Shown: positions 43,029 to 52,049, numbered from the stretch's first letter. The stretch is DNA of 64,000 nt from CALINB01 sp938045325 (GCA_038114465.1 JAYNQW010000016.1:3165-67164); one strand, 5' to 3'. Program-made: numbers and translations. Notes: generated by a model from the sequence alone, not told the origin.

Positions 43029-43907
43029 ATGAGCACATCGGTAACTTCACGTGAACCTTATATTGCATGGCAGGGCGATATTGAGGGGCCCGTAAAGATA
43101 GGTTCTGAAGAGCATAAGCAACTCTTCTGCCGCATGTTTCTCGATACGTTTGATCCGTATAAACCGGCCGTTATCGATTGGCCGAAATTAGACGATGATG
43201 CCTTGTTGCGGCTGACCAGTTTACCGTTTTGGCATTTAGCCGTCACTACGGAAGGTATTGCGGCGGCCAATATGAATGCGGTTGCTGAGGATTCGGAAGA
43301 CCCGCTGATTCGCGAAGCCATCGCCTTAAATGCCTTTGAAGAGCAGCGCCACAAACACGTGCTTGAGCATATGATTAATTTTTATGGTATTAAAATCGAC
43401 GAAGAGCCCCCTTATCTTCGGCCAAAAAATGCAGAGTGGTCATATTTGCGAACTGGTTATGGTGAATGCTTTGACTCGTTTTTTGCGTTTGGCCTTTTCA
43501 AGCTGGCGAAGGATTCCGGTTTTTTCCCCAAAGAACTTGTCGAGGTTTTCGAACCGATTATTCAAGAAGAGGCGCGCCATATTATGTACTTTGTTAACTG
43601 GCGGGCTTATATGCGAATTCATAAGCCTTTATTGCCAAGTCTTTGGTTTAGCGCGAAGAGCGTTTATGCCCTGATGATTCGCGCTCATAGCCGCCTGAAA
43701 TTGGCGCGGGGCAGCGATGACAACAGCAGCATGACCATCGATGGGCATAAAAATATGAATATCGATATTTCTCCCCGGGGGTTTATGGAAACATGCCTGG
43801 ATGAAAATGAACGGCGCATGGCCGGTTACGATAAGCGCCTGTTGCGCCCCGGATTCGTTCCCCGTCTTGTTAAAGCAGCATGCCCGTTTTTTAAAAAGCC
43901 CGCCTAA
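43029..43907 (+). CDS. Ferritin-like diiron protein of the hopanoid cluster (function unknown)
   Basis: 292 residues from ATG 43029, preceded by GAGGGGG; GTG 43011 is an alternative. I do not recognise a named family, but a four-helix diiron pattern is visible: Glu75, E105-Q-R-H108, Glu146 (in GYGECFDS) and E181-A-R-H184, that is E...ExxH...E...ExxH, as in ferritin-like oxygenases and desaturases. It follows hpnN by 42 nt on the same strand, so it is probably co-expressed. A hopanoid- or lipid-modifying oxygenase/desaturase is a reasonable guess. No membrane segment is obvious. Confidence 0.75.
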   Translation: MSTSVTSREPYIAWQGDIEGPVKIGSEEHKQLFCRMFLDTFDPYKPAVIDWPKLDDDALLRLTSLPFWHLAVTTEGIAAANMNAVAEDSEDPLIREAIALNAFEEQRHKHVLEHMINFYGIKIDEEPPYLRPKNAEWSYLRTGYGECFDSFFAFGLFKLAKDSGFFPKELVEVFEPIIQEEARHIMYFVNWRAYMRIHKPLLPSLWFSAKSVYALMIRAHSRLKLARGSDDNSSMTIDGHKNMNIDISPRGFMETCLDENERRMAGYDKRLLRPGFVPRLVKAACPFFKKPA

Positions 43908-44581
43908 CCGGCAAGCAAGCGGCTTGTAATTTCCTTTAATTTATCGATGAGACCGTTAATGCCGGATTGCTTCAGCAAGCTCCGGTATTCGGAGCGGCGC
44001 ACAGCCAATTGGCTGATTTTATTGTCGAGAAGGATATCGACGATCCGCCACTGGTCTCCGACTTTAAAGACAATGTAGGTCAACTCGACCGGTTTCTTAT
44101 CGTTTCTGATAATTTGTGTTTCCACGAGGACTGATTTTTGCGGTCCGGGTTTCTCCCCGAGAGTTTTGAACCTCTCGCCACTATAACTTTTAAATTGGGA
44201 GGCGTATGTCGCGGCACTCATTTCTTTAAAAGCGGATTTGAGTTTGAGTTTTTGCGTATCGCTCGCTTTTCGCCAAAACCGCCCAGAAGATAACCGGATC
44301 CAGCGGTCGAGGTCGTAGGCTTGTGCCACTTCAGGCGCGAGTTTTTGGTAGCGGCCCTGAATGCCCAGTTGCTTTGCGTTTTTCATGGCGTTGAGTAGGG
44401 CGGCGTGAAAACGGTCAATCACACTGCTGGGAGAGTTAGCGGTGTTTTGGGAAAGTTGGACAGGGCGGTGATTTTGTCCGGCGGCAACCGGATTAAGCGC
44501 TAAAAGACCTGTCATAAAAATTAAAGTGAGGGCAAACGTGAGTTTTAGTTTTATTTTATGTGTCGCAATCAAGGGGAGCAT
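43904..44581 (-). CDS. hpnM: HpnM, MlaC/Ttg2D-family hopanoid transport protein
   Basis: 225 residues with a signal peptide (KLTFALTLIFMTGLLALNPVAAG). The Ttg2D domain is marked by RFWRKASDTQKLKLKSAFKEMSAATYASQF, GDQWRIVDILLDN and RRSEYRSLLKQSGINGLIDKL. HpnM works with HpnN in moving hopanoids through the periplasm. Its stop overlaps that of the convergent diiron gene by 4 nt. A paralogue lies immediately upstream on the same strand. Confidence 0.88.
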   Translation of the reverse strand: MLPLIATHKIKLKLTFALTLIFMTGLLALNPVAAGQNHRPVQLSQNTANSPSSVIDRFHAALLNAMKNAKQLGIQGRYQKLAPEVAQAYDLDRWIRLSSGRFWRKASDTQKLKLKSAFKEMSAATYASQFKSYSGERFKTLGEKPGPQKSVLVETQIIRNDKKPVELTYIVFKVGDQWRIVDILLDNKISQLAVRRSEYRSLLKQSGINGLIDKLKEITSRLLAG

Positions 44582-44597
44582 GGTCTCGACTCCAGAT

Positions 44598-45215
44598 TTA
44601 TTGTTTCGGTTTCATTAGCTCGTCAGCTTTATTGTTTAAAGCCTCGATCAAGCCCTTAATCCCCTTTTGTTTTAATATTCCCCTGTACTCAGACCGGCGC
44701 ACCTTGAGTTCGCTGATGCCGTCATCAACGATGACATCGATGAGGTACCAGCGGTTTTTAAATTTTTTTGAAATATAGGTAATCGGGACTGCTTTTTTAT
44801 TAGGCCTCAGCATTTCGGTCTTTACGACTTGGAGCTGTCTTGGTCCCGGTGTTGCCCCATAGCTTTTGAAGCTCTCCCCCTTATAGCTGTCAAAAAGTGT
44901 TGCCAGCGTCGAAACGCTCATCCGGCGAAAGGCCGCGATAAGGTTCTTTTTTTGTTCCTTTGAAGCTGATTTCCAGAAGCTGCCGGTCGCGATTCTCGTC
45001 ATCAGGGGCAGGTGAAATGTCATGCTCACGCTTGGCTCTAGGCGTTTGTAGCGCTGCTCAGCAGTCAGGCTTTTGGCTTCTTTCATGGTTTCGAGCAATT
45101 GTTGTTGAAAAGCCTTTGCTACATGATCCGGCGATTCAGCCCGGGCGGCCTGAAAACCCCATGCCGAGAAAAAAGTTATTAAAATCAATGATTTAAATAA
45201 GTATCGCCGTGTCAT
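44598..45215 (-). CDS. Second HpnM-like MlaC/Ttg2D-family protein
   Basis: 205 residues with signal peptide (LFKSLILITFFSAWGFQAARA). It shares with the downstream HpnM the blocks SFWKSASKEQKKNLIAAF, KNRWYLIDVIVDD and RRSEYRGILKQKGIKGLIEAL, so the pair arose by tandem duplication. 16 nt separate the two genes. The mature proteins are both basic. Possible division of labour: one for hopanoids, one for the phosphonolipid or other lipid made by the adjacent cassette (speculative). Confidence 0.87.
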   Translation of the reverse strand: MTRRYLFKSLILITFFSAWGFQAARAESPDHVAKAFQQQLLETMKEAKSLTAEQRYKRLEPSVSMTFHLPLMTRIATGSFWKSASKEQKKNLIAAFRRMSVSTLATLFDSYKGESFKSYGATPGPRQLQVVKTEMLRPNKKAVPITYISKKFKNRWYLIDVIVDDGISELKVRRSEYRGILKQKGIKGLIEALNNKADELMKPKQ

Positions 45216-45509
45216 GATACATTTTATCCTGTTGAATCAAGTACTTGGTGTAATTTATAGGCGTCACCGTACTGTGAACGGTTATGGACCGCAATGGAGT
45301 CATAAACATTTCTTAATTCAACCGAAGTATAACCGATCTCCAAGATAGTGGAAATTATGGTTATTTTATGGCATGTTACGTGTTGCACGCCGTAAGGACC
45401 CAAGGCCACAGAATGGTTGCGGAACGCTTGCGGCGTGAGTATTGTCTGCATCGTTAATTGAGCTAAAACTAAAGTACTGTCTGGAGACTAAAAAAAGGGG
45501 CCATCAATC

Positions 45510-46481
45510 GTGGCAAATATTTACCCAATTACATCGTTTTTCCGTGCTCTTCTGCTCGCTTTAGCCGTAACGGCTTTTTCCTCGACATCATGGGCGTTGG
45601 ACGTCACCGACCTGGATGTGGATACGCCAGTTGCTAAGCAATCCGTTGAAAGTGCTGCTCTTGAAAGCGCTAACGAAGAGCCAAAATTAATCGCCGCTAA
45701 AGACAAAAGCGGTTCCGATGACGTGAATGATCCAATTGAATCGTTTAACCGCGGCATCTTCGCTTTTAACGAATTCTTTTTGGAATACATTCTTAAGCCG
45801 ATCACGAAAGGCTACAAAGCGATTTTACCGGATCCGCTTGAGCAGGCGATTGGGAATGCCCTTCATAATGTCCGCACACCGATCATTTTGCTTCATGATT
45901 TACTGCAGGGCGAATGGGAGCGCGCCAGCATTACTTCAAGACGTTTTTTGATGAATACGACATTGGGGCTTGGCGGGCTTATTGATTTGGCCGATCACGC
46001 CGGTATGCCGGCTCACAAGGAAGACTTCGGCCAAACGCTTGCTGTTTGGGGAATCCCCGAAGGGCCATATTTGGTCATCCCGTTGTTGGGGCCATCAAAC
46101 CCGCGCGATTTGATTGGTCGCATTGCTGACGGTTATATCGACCCTGTCTCAATGTTGGCTAACAACACGGGACACGAAGAAGGCAATTATGTCCGTATGG
46201 GTTTAACGGCTGTGAACGAATATCGTTCGGTGATGGGCGAATTAGAAGAAATCAAGAAAACGTCAATCGATTATTATGCGTCGATTCGCAGCCTGTACCG
46301 GCAAAAACGCGAAGCGGAAATTCGTAACGGCAAAAAACAAAAATTGCCGCCGATTCCGGATTTCTTGAGCTACGATTACGAGGAACCGCAAGTTGGCCAG
46401 CCTGTAAACGCAGGCCCCAATCCTGGTTTGATATATATTGAAAACCAGGAAATTTCCAATCGGGTCGAAACGGCACAATAA
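45510..46481 (+). CDS. mlaA: MlaA/VacJ-family outer-membrane lipid-asymmetry protein
   Basis: 323 residues, GTG start after AAAAAAAGGGG. Signal peptide (ALLLALAVTAFSSTSWA) without a lipobox Cys, so it may not be a lipoprotein, unlike E. coli MlaA. The VacJ core is clear: NDPIESFNRGIFAFNEFF, RRFLMNTTLGLGGLIDLADHAGM, EDFGQTLAVWGIPEGPYLVIPLLGPSNPRD. MlaA removes phospholipids from the outer leaflet and passes them to MlaC. Adjacent MlaC-like genes on the opposite strand strengthen the link. The C-terminal 50 residues are charged and probably disordered. Confidence 0.92.
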   Translation: MANIYPITSFFRALLLALAVTAFSSTSWALDVTDLDVDTPVAKQSVESAALESANEEPKLIAAKDKSGSDDVNDPIESFNRGIFAFNEFFLEYILKPITKGYKAILPDPLEQAIGNALHNVRTPIILLHDLLQGEWERASITSRRFLMNTTLGLGGLIDLADHAGMPAHKEDFGQTLAVWGIPEGPYLVIPLLGPSNPRDLIGRIADGYIDPVSMLANNTGHEEGNYVRMGLTAVNEYRSVMGELEEIKKTSIDYYASIRSLYRQKREAEIRNGKKQKLPPIPDFLSYDYEEPQVGQPVNAGPNPGLIYIENQEISNRVETAQ

Positions 46482-46875
46482 TTACAGTTTTACCCGCAAA
46501 CCACCTTTCTGGTTTTTCCGTAAGTCATTGATAACGCTTAGGTAATTTCGTTATCCCTTGACATATTCTAATATTTGTGCCAACATGTCTCAACTTGGTG
46601 CCCATTTGGGGCCAAGTATTGCGACGACCCGGCCATGAGGTGGGTTTTGAATTTGGTCTATTGCTTCAGTTGGAGGATAGGTGCCTTGATCGCACGATGT
46701 TATTTTCCCCAAACATGCAAGCTGTTCCAAGCTCGAAATCTTTCCGAGCGTGCTCACTGATTACCGGATTGCCGCGACGGTCATGCAACGGATTACCGTG
46801 CAGGACCGACAAACCTTAACCTGTGAAAGGCCTTTAAAAGGATTTCACGTTTGAAAAGGATGAAAGAGGTTCGTC
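46482..46875. other. Long intergenic region/5' leader of rpoH
   Basis: 394 bp without a gene I can support. A TTGACA at 46558-46563 could be a -35 box, with only a weak -10 16-17 nt later. A short inverted repeat CTTGG...CCAAG lies near 46593-46615. The leader ends in a hairpin (46823-46848) and AAAGAGG before the rpoH ATG. Confidence 0.5.
46823..46848 (+). promoter_or_regulatory. Hairpin in the rpoH leader
   Basis: GTGAAAGGCCTTT (46823-46835) can fold on AAAGGATTTCAC (46837-46848): GTGAAA/TTTCAC outer stem and CCTTT/AAAGG inner stem around an asymmetric internal bulge. It ends 27 nt before the rpoH start. It could influence translation or message stability in a temperature-dependent way, but it does not cover the ribosome-binding site. 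Confidence 0.4.
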
Positions 46876-47751
46876 ATGTCGACATTAAGTGTGCCAGCCG
46901 TACCGCAAGAAGGCAGTCTGTCTCAGTACTTCACGGAAGCATGGAAGTTTCCCATGCTCGAGGCCGAGGAAGAGTTCATGCTCGCGCAGCGCTGGAGGGA
47001 GCATGGTGATATCGAAGCCGCCCATAAGCTTGTGACCAGTCATTTACGATTGGTGTGTAAAATCGCAACGGGTTACCGCGGATATGGTTTGCCCCTGGCG
47101 GATCTTATTTCCGAAGGCAATATCGGCTTGATGAAAGCCGTCAAGAAATTCGAACCGGAACGCGGTTTCCGGCTGTCAACGTATGCTATGTGGTGGGTAC
47201 GTGCCGCGATTACGGAATTTGTACTTCGGTCGTGGTCCATGGTGAAAATGGGTACTGTCGCTGCGCAGAAAAAGCTGTTTTTCAGTCTTCGCAAGGTCAA
47301 AAGCCAGCTGAAGATCATCGATAACGGTGAATTAACGCCTCAGCAGACGGAACAACTATCCGATGCCATGAATGTATCCGAAGACGACGTCGTGATGATG
47401 AATCGTCGATTGTCGTCCCGCGACGTTTCTCTGAACGCACCGGTTTCCGACGAAGAAACCATGGAGTTTCAGGATACCTTAGTCGCGGAATCGCCATCTC
47501 CGGAAGCGTTGCTGGCCGATTCGGAGGAATTGGGCGAACGCAAATTATTATTGAAAAAAGCCCTGGAGACTTTACCGGAGCGGGAACGGCATATTTTGAC
47601 TGAGCGTCAAATGATCGAAGAGCCGCAAACGCTGGAAGAATTAGGTAAGCATTATGGCATCAGCCGTGAGCGGATTCGTCAACTGGAGGCCCGGGCGATG
47701 GAAAAAGTTAAGGCCGCGGTCATGCATGAAATGGCGGAACAAGCTGCTTAA
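46876..47751 (+). CDS. rpoH: RNA polymerase heat-shock sigma factor RpoH (sigma-32)
   Basis: 291 residues. Region 2 shows RLVCKIATGYRGYGLPLADLISEGNIGLMKAV and FRLSTYAMWWVRAAI. The RpoH box is QKKLFFSLRK, which separates it from RpoD and other sigma factors. Region 4 is TLEELGKHYGISRERIRQLEARAMEKVK, the -35-binding helix-turn-helix. It directs transcription of chaperone and protease genes. Alphaproteobacteria often carry more than one RpoH; this is one copy. Followed by a strong terminator. Confidence 0.96.
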   Translation: MSTLSVPAVPQEGSLSQYFTEAWKFPMLEAEEEFMLAQRWREHGDIEAAHKLVTSHLRLVCKIATGYRGYGLPLADLISEGNIGLMKAVKKFEPERGFRLSTYAMWWVRAAITEFVLRSWSMVKMGTVAAQKKLFFSLRKVKSQLKIIDNGELTPQQTEQLSDAMNVSEDDVVMMNRRLSSRDVSLNAPVSDEETMEFQDTLVAESPSPEALLADSEELGERKLLLKKALETLPERERHILTERQMIEEPQTLEELGKHYGISRERIRQLEARAMEKVKAAVMHEMAEQAA

Positions 47752-47785
47752 CGCCGATTTTCGGAAAAACCGTTGAACATTCCTG

Positions 47786-47814
47786 CACGCCCGTATGCTA
47801 ATACGGGCGTGTTT
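47786..47814 (+). terminator. Rho-independent terminator of rpoH
   Basis: CACGCCCGTAT (47786-47796) and ATACGGGCGTG (47801-47811) form a perfect 11-bp stem with a 4-nt GCTA loop, followed by TTTTCC. It begins 35 nt after the rpoH stop. Confidence 0.88.
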
Positions 47815-47893
47815 TCCTATCGGTATTGAAGCTGCGGGCAAAAATGCGTGAGATTCGTCTTAGGCAGTTGATTTACCTCTAAGGCGTCTCAAT

Positions 47894-48799
47894 ATGTCAA
47901 GTAGAAGGGCCGTTATCCGGGGCAATAAAATAGTTCTGATTTCAGCCCAAACACGTTACATTCCTATGATGGCTTTTAAGCTCAAGTTTTGGGGCGTTCG
48001 TGGCAGCATTGCCTGTCCGTTGCCGTCTCACATGAAATTTGGCGGCAACACCAGTTGTATTGAAGTAATACTGGGTGAGCACCGGTTTATTCTGGATAGT
48101 GGCACGGGTATTCGCGGCCTTGGACAGGCCTTCGCAAAAGATGGGGTAAACGATACGAAGCTGCTGTTTACCCATACCCATTGGGATCACATCAATGGAT
48201 TTCCGTTTTTTACGCCGGCATATATACCGACGAACTCGATTCATATCATGGCGGGGCATTTGAAAAAAAAGAACACCACCATTAAAGAGGTATTGTCGAC
48301 ACAAATGGGCGGACCGATGTTTCCAATTCCCCTTGAAGCGATGCAGGGCAAATTGACCTTTGAAGATTTTGATGCTGGCGATTCTTTTGATCTTTATTCC
48401 GATGTTAAAATTAGAACCGCACCGCTCAATCATCCAAACGATGCGGCAGGGTATCGGATCGAATACGAGGGGCATTCGGCTTGCTATATTACGGATACCG
48501 AGCATGTGCCGGGCCAGCTTGATGAGAACATCCTCGGCTTGATCGATAATGCTGATCTCGTGATTTACGACAGCACTTACACGGAAGAGGAATACCCCAA
48601 CCGGGTCGGGTGGGGGCACTCAACGTGGAATGAAGGGATGAAACTGTGCCAAGAAGCTGGTGCCAAGCGGTTGGCGATCTTTCATCATGATCCGGATCAC
48701 GATGATGAATTCATGGAGAATTTAGAAAAAGAAGCCCAAGACGTATGGGACGGTAATTTCGTCGCCCGTGAAGGGACGACAATTGATGTTCCCGGCTAA
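47894..48799 (+). CDS. MBL-fold metallo-hydrolase (PhnP/phosphodiesterase-like)
   Basis: 301 residues if the ATG at 47894 (9 nt after AAGG) is used; ATG 47966 would start exactly at the conserved MAFKLKFWGVRGS. The lactamase-fold metal ligands are HTHWDHINGF (HxHxDH), a later His in LNHPNDAAGYRIE, and the Asp/His of ITDTEHVPG and IFHHDPDHDD. FWGVRGSIACP and GGNTSCIEV open a subgroup that includes cyclic-phosphate hydrolases. Substrate unknown. It is convergent with motB, 4 nt away, and not obviously in an operon. Confidence 0.85.
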   Translation: MSSRRAVIRGNKIVLISAQTRYIPMMAFKLKFWGVRGSIACPLPSHMKFGGNTSCIEVILGEHRFILDSGTGIRGLGQAFAKDGVNDTKLLFTHTHWDHINGFPFFTPAYIPTNSIHIMAGHLKKKNTTIKEVLSTQMGGPMFPIPLEAMQGKLTFEDFDAGDSFDLYSDVKIRTAPLNHPNDAAGYRIEYEGHSACYITDTEHVPGQLDENILGLIDNADLVIYDSTYTEEEYPNRVGWGHSTWNEGMKLCQEAGAKRLAIFHHDPDHDDEFMENLEKEAQDVWDGNFVAREGTTIDVPG

Positions 48800-48803
48800 G
48801 CAC

Positions 48804-49649
48804 TTAGGGTTTTGGTTGTGTCGGTTGTTGGCCGGGTGCCGCAGTCGGTGGTTTTGGTCCCGTTAAGGATTTAGCCTTATCGCGTAATGCCTTCTGGCGC
48901 TCCTCAAACTGCGCTTTCAGGTCTAAATCGAGCTTGGGTGCGAGTTTTAATTTCTCCGCTTGCTCGATTTTATCGCGTTTTTCTAGGCTCATGGGAAAGA
49001 CACGGATGATTACACGCCGGTTTTTCGCCATGTTTTCCTTAAGTGGGTTTCCTTTCGCATCCCGATTAGGAAAGACGGGGCGGGTTTCGGCAAATCCAGT
49101 CGCTTTCAATCGCAGTGGATCAATTTTTGTTTCGACAAAATAGCGCGCGACCCGGGTTGCCCGGCCGGCGGAAAGTTCCCAGTTTGAGGGGTACCGCGGT
49201 GTGCTGATCGGGGCGTCATCCGTATGCCCCTCGATCTCAACGTTATAGTTTTTGAATTTCGGTGTGATCAGCAAATCGGAAACTTTTTTGAGCAGGGGCC
49301 TTGCTTGGGGCAGGATGTCTGCTGAGCCGGGCCTGTAAAAGGCCGACGAGTCGAGCTCGATCACGATGCCTTTCTCGTCCTTGGTGACTTTCGTAACCTC
49401 TTCGGCCTGCATGGTTGCAACGGCATCTTCGACTTCGATTTTCAATAGTTCGGTCGGCGTCGGTTCGTTCTGGCGATGCCCGATGGCTTCGGAAATACCT
49501 TTTTGGACTTCTTCAAATGACGGAATATCGAACTTTGAAAAGGTCAGTAGCAACACGAAAAACGCCATCAGCGAAGTGATCGCGTCGGCGTACGTCAGAA
49601 GCCATTCTTCCTCGTCTTGTTCTTCCGGTGGGTTTGTTGGCGCGGCCAT
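48804..49649 (-). CDS. motB: Flagellar stator protein MotB (OmpA-family)
   Basis: 281 residues. Single N-terminal membrane helix with the ion-binding Asp in EWLLTYADAITSLMAFFVLLLTF, a plug/linker region, then the OmpA peptidoglycan-binding domain (NYNVEIEGHTDDAPIST, NWELSAGRATRVARYF, NRRVIIRVFP). The C-terminal 40 residues are charged then Pro-rich. It anchors the torque-generating stator to the wall. Located 40 nt downstream of motA. No other flagellar genes are in the window. Confidence 0.93.
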   Translation of the reverse strand: MAAPTNPPEEQDEEEWLLTYADAITSLMAFFVLLLTFSKFDIPSFEEVQKGISEAIGHRQNEPTPTELLKIEVEDAVATMQAEEVTKVTKDEKGIVIELDSSAFYRPGSADILPQARPLLKKVSDLLITPKFKNYNVEIEGHTDDAPISTPRYPSNWELSAGRATRVARYFVETKIDPLRLKATGFAETRPVFPNRDAKGNPLKENMAKNRRVIIRVFPMSLEKRDKIEQAEKLKLAPKLDLDLKAQFEERQKALRDKAKSLTGPKPPTAAPGQQPTQPKP

Positions 49650-49689
49650 ATTGGACTCCTCGGGAGGTAACGGCGTATGGCTGGTGTCG

Positions 49690-50487
49690 TTACTTCTTCA
49701 TTTTATCGATGTTAAAGTGAATGGCGGGGTCCAAATAACTGTTCATTTTATCTTGAATAAAGCGGGGGCTTTTACGATCAGCGAGAAGCGCCAGGCCTTC
49801 GGCAACCAGATAGTTTCGGAAGCGGACAATTTGCTCCCGCTGCATGATTTTTGACGACGCCGGCAAAAAAATCAGCCGGGCAAATAAAACACCGTAAAGA
49901 GTTGTTAAGAGCGCGATGGCCAGGCCTTTGCCGAGTTCTTTCGGATCACCACCCATGTTGTCGAGCATGATAATCAAGCCGACCAGGGTGCCGATCATGC
50001 CGAACGCCGGCGCTCCCGATGCCATGGCTTTAAGAATGTGAACCTGAACCGTATTACGACCGTATGTGGTTTCGATGGTCGTTGATAAGATATCACGGAC
50101 TTCATCGCCGGAATAACCGCTGACCACCATTTCGATGCCGAAACGCAGGAATTTGTCGCCGCTGATTGCTTTTTTCGATTCGGCTTCAAGGGCAGGGATG
50201 CCGTTTTTCTGAACCGTGTAGGCCCAGCGGATGACACGGCCGACTTCGGCCTTGAGGATGCCGCGGCTGATTTTTGCTGAGACCATCATTTTACCGATTA
50301 ATTTCATGGATAAAATGACGTAACGGGGCTCATAGGAGATAAACGACGCCGACATGGTGCCGCCAAAGACCATGACGAAGCTGGAGAAGCTTAAGAAAAC
50401 TAGATAGTTATCGGTACTCAGCATGATTGAGCCGATAAACAAGCCGAATGCAAACACCAGCGATAGCGGTGTGGTCATGCCAGCCAT
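49690..50487 (-). CDS. motA: Flagellar stator protein MotA
   Basis: 265 residues with four membrane helices: two near the N-terminus (LSLVFAFGLFIGSIML, YLVFLSFSSFVMVFGG) and two late (GAPAFGMIGTLVGLIIML, ALLTTLYGVLFARLIFLPAS). The cytoplasmic loop contains charged residues for rotor contact. The PAFGMIGTLVGLI segment with the conserved Pro is diagnostic of MotA/PomA. It works with MotB as the H+- or Na+-driven stator; which ion is not decided here. Confidence 0.93.
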   Translation of the reverse strand: MAGMTTPLSLVFAFGLFIGSIMLSTDNYLVFLSFSSFVMVFGGTMSASFISYEPRYVILSMKLIGKMMVSAKISRGILKAEVGRVIRWAYTVQKNGIPALEAESKKAISGDKFLRFGIEMVVSGYSGDEVRDILSTTIETTYGRNTVQVHILKAMASGAPAFGMIGTLVGLIIMLDNMGGDPKELGKGLAIALLTTLYGVLFARLIFLPASSKIMQREQIVRFRNYLVAEGLALLADRKSPRFIQDKMNSYLDPAIHFNIDKMKK

Positions 50488-50687
50488 TTGTGCCCTCTTT
50501 TCTTACCTATCGTTGCACTTTGGTACCCCAAAGCGGCCCATTCGAATGAGCAATATTTAGGTCCCATGCCCAGGTATAGGCCCCTTATGACCATATATAC
50601 ACCAAAGATTGATAAATTATAACCACTTAGCACTTTGCTCACAATTAACCCAAAGGTCTAAGTAAGCCCAGGTACAGGATAAGCCCC

Positions 50688-52049
50688 TCAACGCTCGACA
50701 AAGGCTTCATGCTTGAGCTTTAGGACTGGCTTGATCAAATAGTCCATAACGGTTTTCGTACCGGTATGAACGTCAACCTGGGCCTGCATGCCCGGCGAAA
50801 TTGGGTATTGGCCCTCTTTTTCGCCCAGGTAGGATTTCTTGGTCTCCACGATCATTCGGAAATAGGGGTTCCCTTTGTCATCCGTACTCGAATCCGGGGC
50901 GACCATCAGAACTTTGCCGTCAAGGCCGCCATAACGGGCAAAATCGTAAGCTGAAAGTTTAACCGTGACTTTCTGGCCGGCTTCGACAAATGCCCGGTCT
51001 GTCGGACTGAGGCGGGCATTGACGACGAGCTTTTCGCCGGTCGGCACGATTTCCATGATCGGCTCACCCGCTTTCACGACGCCGCCAATCGTATGATAGC
51101 GCATATTCTTTACGACGCCGTGGATCGGACTTTTAATGGTCGCGCGCAAGCGTTGTTCGGTGGATTCGCTTAGCAGTTCGCGAATACGACCAATTGCCTG
51201 TTCCGTCTTGCCGAGCTCTTCTTGCGCTTCACGGCGAAACCGGACTTTTTCATCTTTAATTTTCTCTTTGGCTTCCTTCACCGCAGACCGGGCCCGGGGA
51301 ATGGATGCATTAATACCGCGCAAATCGCCGTCTTGTTTTTCGACTTCTGCTTCGAGTTGTAAATGCTCCAATTTCGGCGTCAGACCGCTCGCCAACAGCT
51401 CTTTAGACATCGTGAGTCGCTGTTTGCTAAGTTTCAGGTTGTTGACCATGGCGCGTCTGCGAGCCGCCAATTCCTGCACTTCCAATTGCTTTTGCTGGAC
51501 CTGGCTTTCCAAAAGCTTCAACGCCGACACGTGTTGGTTTTGCCGGGCCTCATAAGTATTTCTCTCGGCCCTGAGCTGGTCAGGCCGGCGTTTGGCGACG
51601 TCTTCGGGAAACACAGGTTTCTTGCCGTTCGCCGCGGCCTCTAAGCGGGCTTTGGTGAGTATTTGGCTATCGAGGCGAACAAGTAATTCATCACGATTGG
51701 TGCCGCCGCTGCCGAGATTGAGTTGAACGAGTTTGGTGCCGGGTTTTACATTGTCGCCGTCCCGAACGAACAATGCCTCGATAATGCCGCCTTCAAGATG
51801 TTGAATCATTTTGACCTGACCTTGCGGCACGACTTCGCCCTCGGCTTTTGCAATTTCGTCAAGTTCGGCGAAAGTGGACCAGGCTAAAAATAAGCCGACC
51901 ATCAGCATGATAGGCCAGGCAAAGGCCCGCCAGCTAGGTAAGGGGTAGTAACGCAATAATTCGTCCAGCCGGGAAAGCGACGCTTTGTTTTCTGAGGCCG
52001 AATCGATGGTGACGGCTTCTGTGTGGGCGGTTCCGCTGTCGGGACTCAT
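50688..52049 (-). CDS. Type I secretion periplasmic adaptor (HlyD/LapC family)
   Basis: 453 residues: short cytoplasmic N-terminus, one membrane helix (FAWPIMLMVGLFLAWSTFAEL), lipoyl half-motif (GEVVPQGQVKMIQHLEGGIIEALFVRDGD), long coiled coil (about 120-290), second lipoyl half (ATIKSPIHGVVKNMRYHTIGGVVKAGEPIMEIVP), and the HlyD C-terminal SAYDFARYGGLDGKV block. It bridges the inner-membrane ABC exporter and a TolC-type channel. ATG overlaps the stop of the ABC gene (ATGA). No TolC or obvious RTX substrate is in the window. Confidence 0.93.
   Translation of the reverse strand: MSPDSGTAHTEAVTIDSASENKASLSRLDELLRYYPLPSWRAFAWPIMLMVGLFLAWSTFAELDEIAKAEGEVVPQGQVKMIQHLEGGIIEALFVRDGDNVKPGTKLVQLNLGSGGTNRDELLVRLDSQILTKARLEAAANGKKPVFPEDVAKRRPDQLRAERNTYEARQNQHVSALKLLESQVQQKQLEVQELAARRRAMVNNLKLSKQRLTMSKELLASGLTPKLEHLQLEAEVEKQDGDLRGINASIPRARSAVKEAKEKIKDEKVRFRREAQEELGKTEQAIGRIRELLSESTEQRLRATIKSPIHGVVKNMRYHTIGGVVKAGEPIMEIVPTGEKLVVNARLSPTDRAFVEAGQKVTVKLSAYDFARYGGLDGKVLMVAPDSSTDDKGNPYFRMIVETKKSYLGEKEGQYPISPGMQAQVDVHTGTKTVMDYLIKPVLKLKHEAFVER

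Noticed and set aside
45224..45451. A 75-codon open frame on minus between the HpnM-like gene and mlaA
   Set aside because: No ribosome-binding site or recognisable domain; it lies in what should be the divergent promoter region.
46575..46819. Short open frames in the rpoH leader
   Set aside because: Two overlapping frames of 61-80 codons with Cys/Arg/Trp-rich composition and no ribosome-binding site; typical of noncoding sequence.
50568..50678. Two near-identical 13-mers (GCCCAGGTAYAGG) upstream of motA and downstream of the HlyD gene start region as operators
   Set aside because: Only two copies, about 100 bp apart, with no palindrome; chance or a remnant cannot be excluded.
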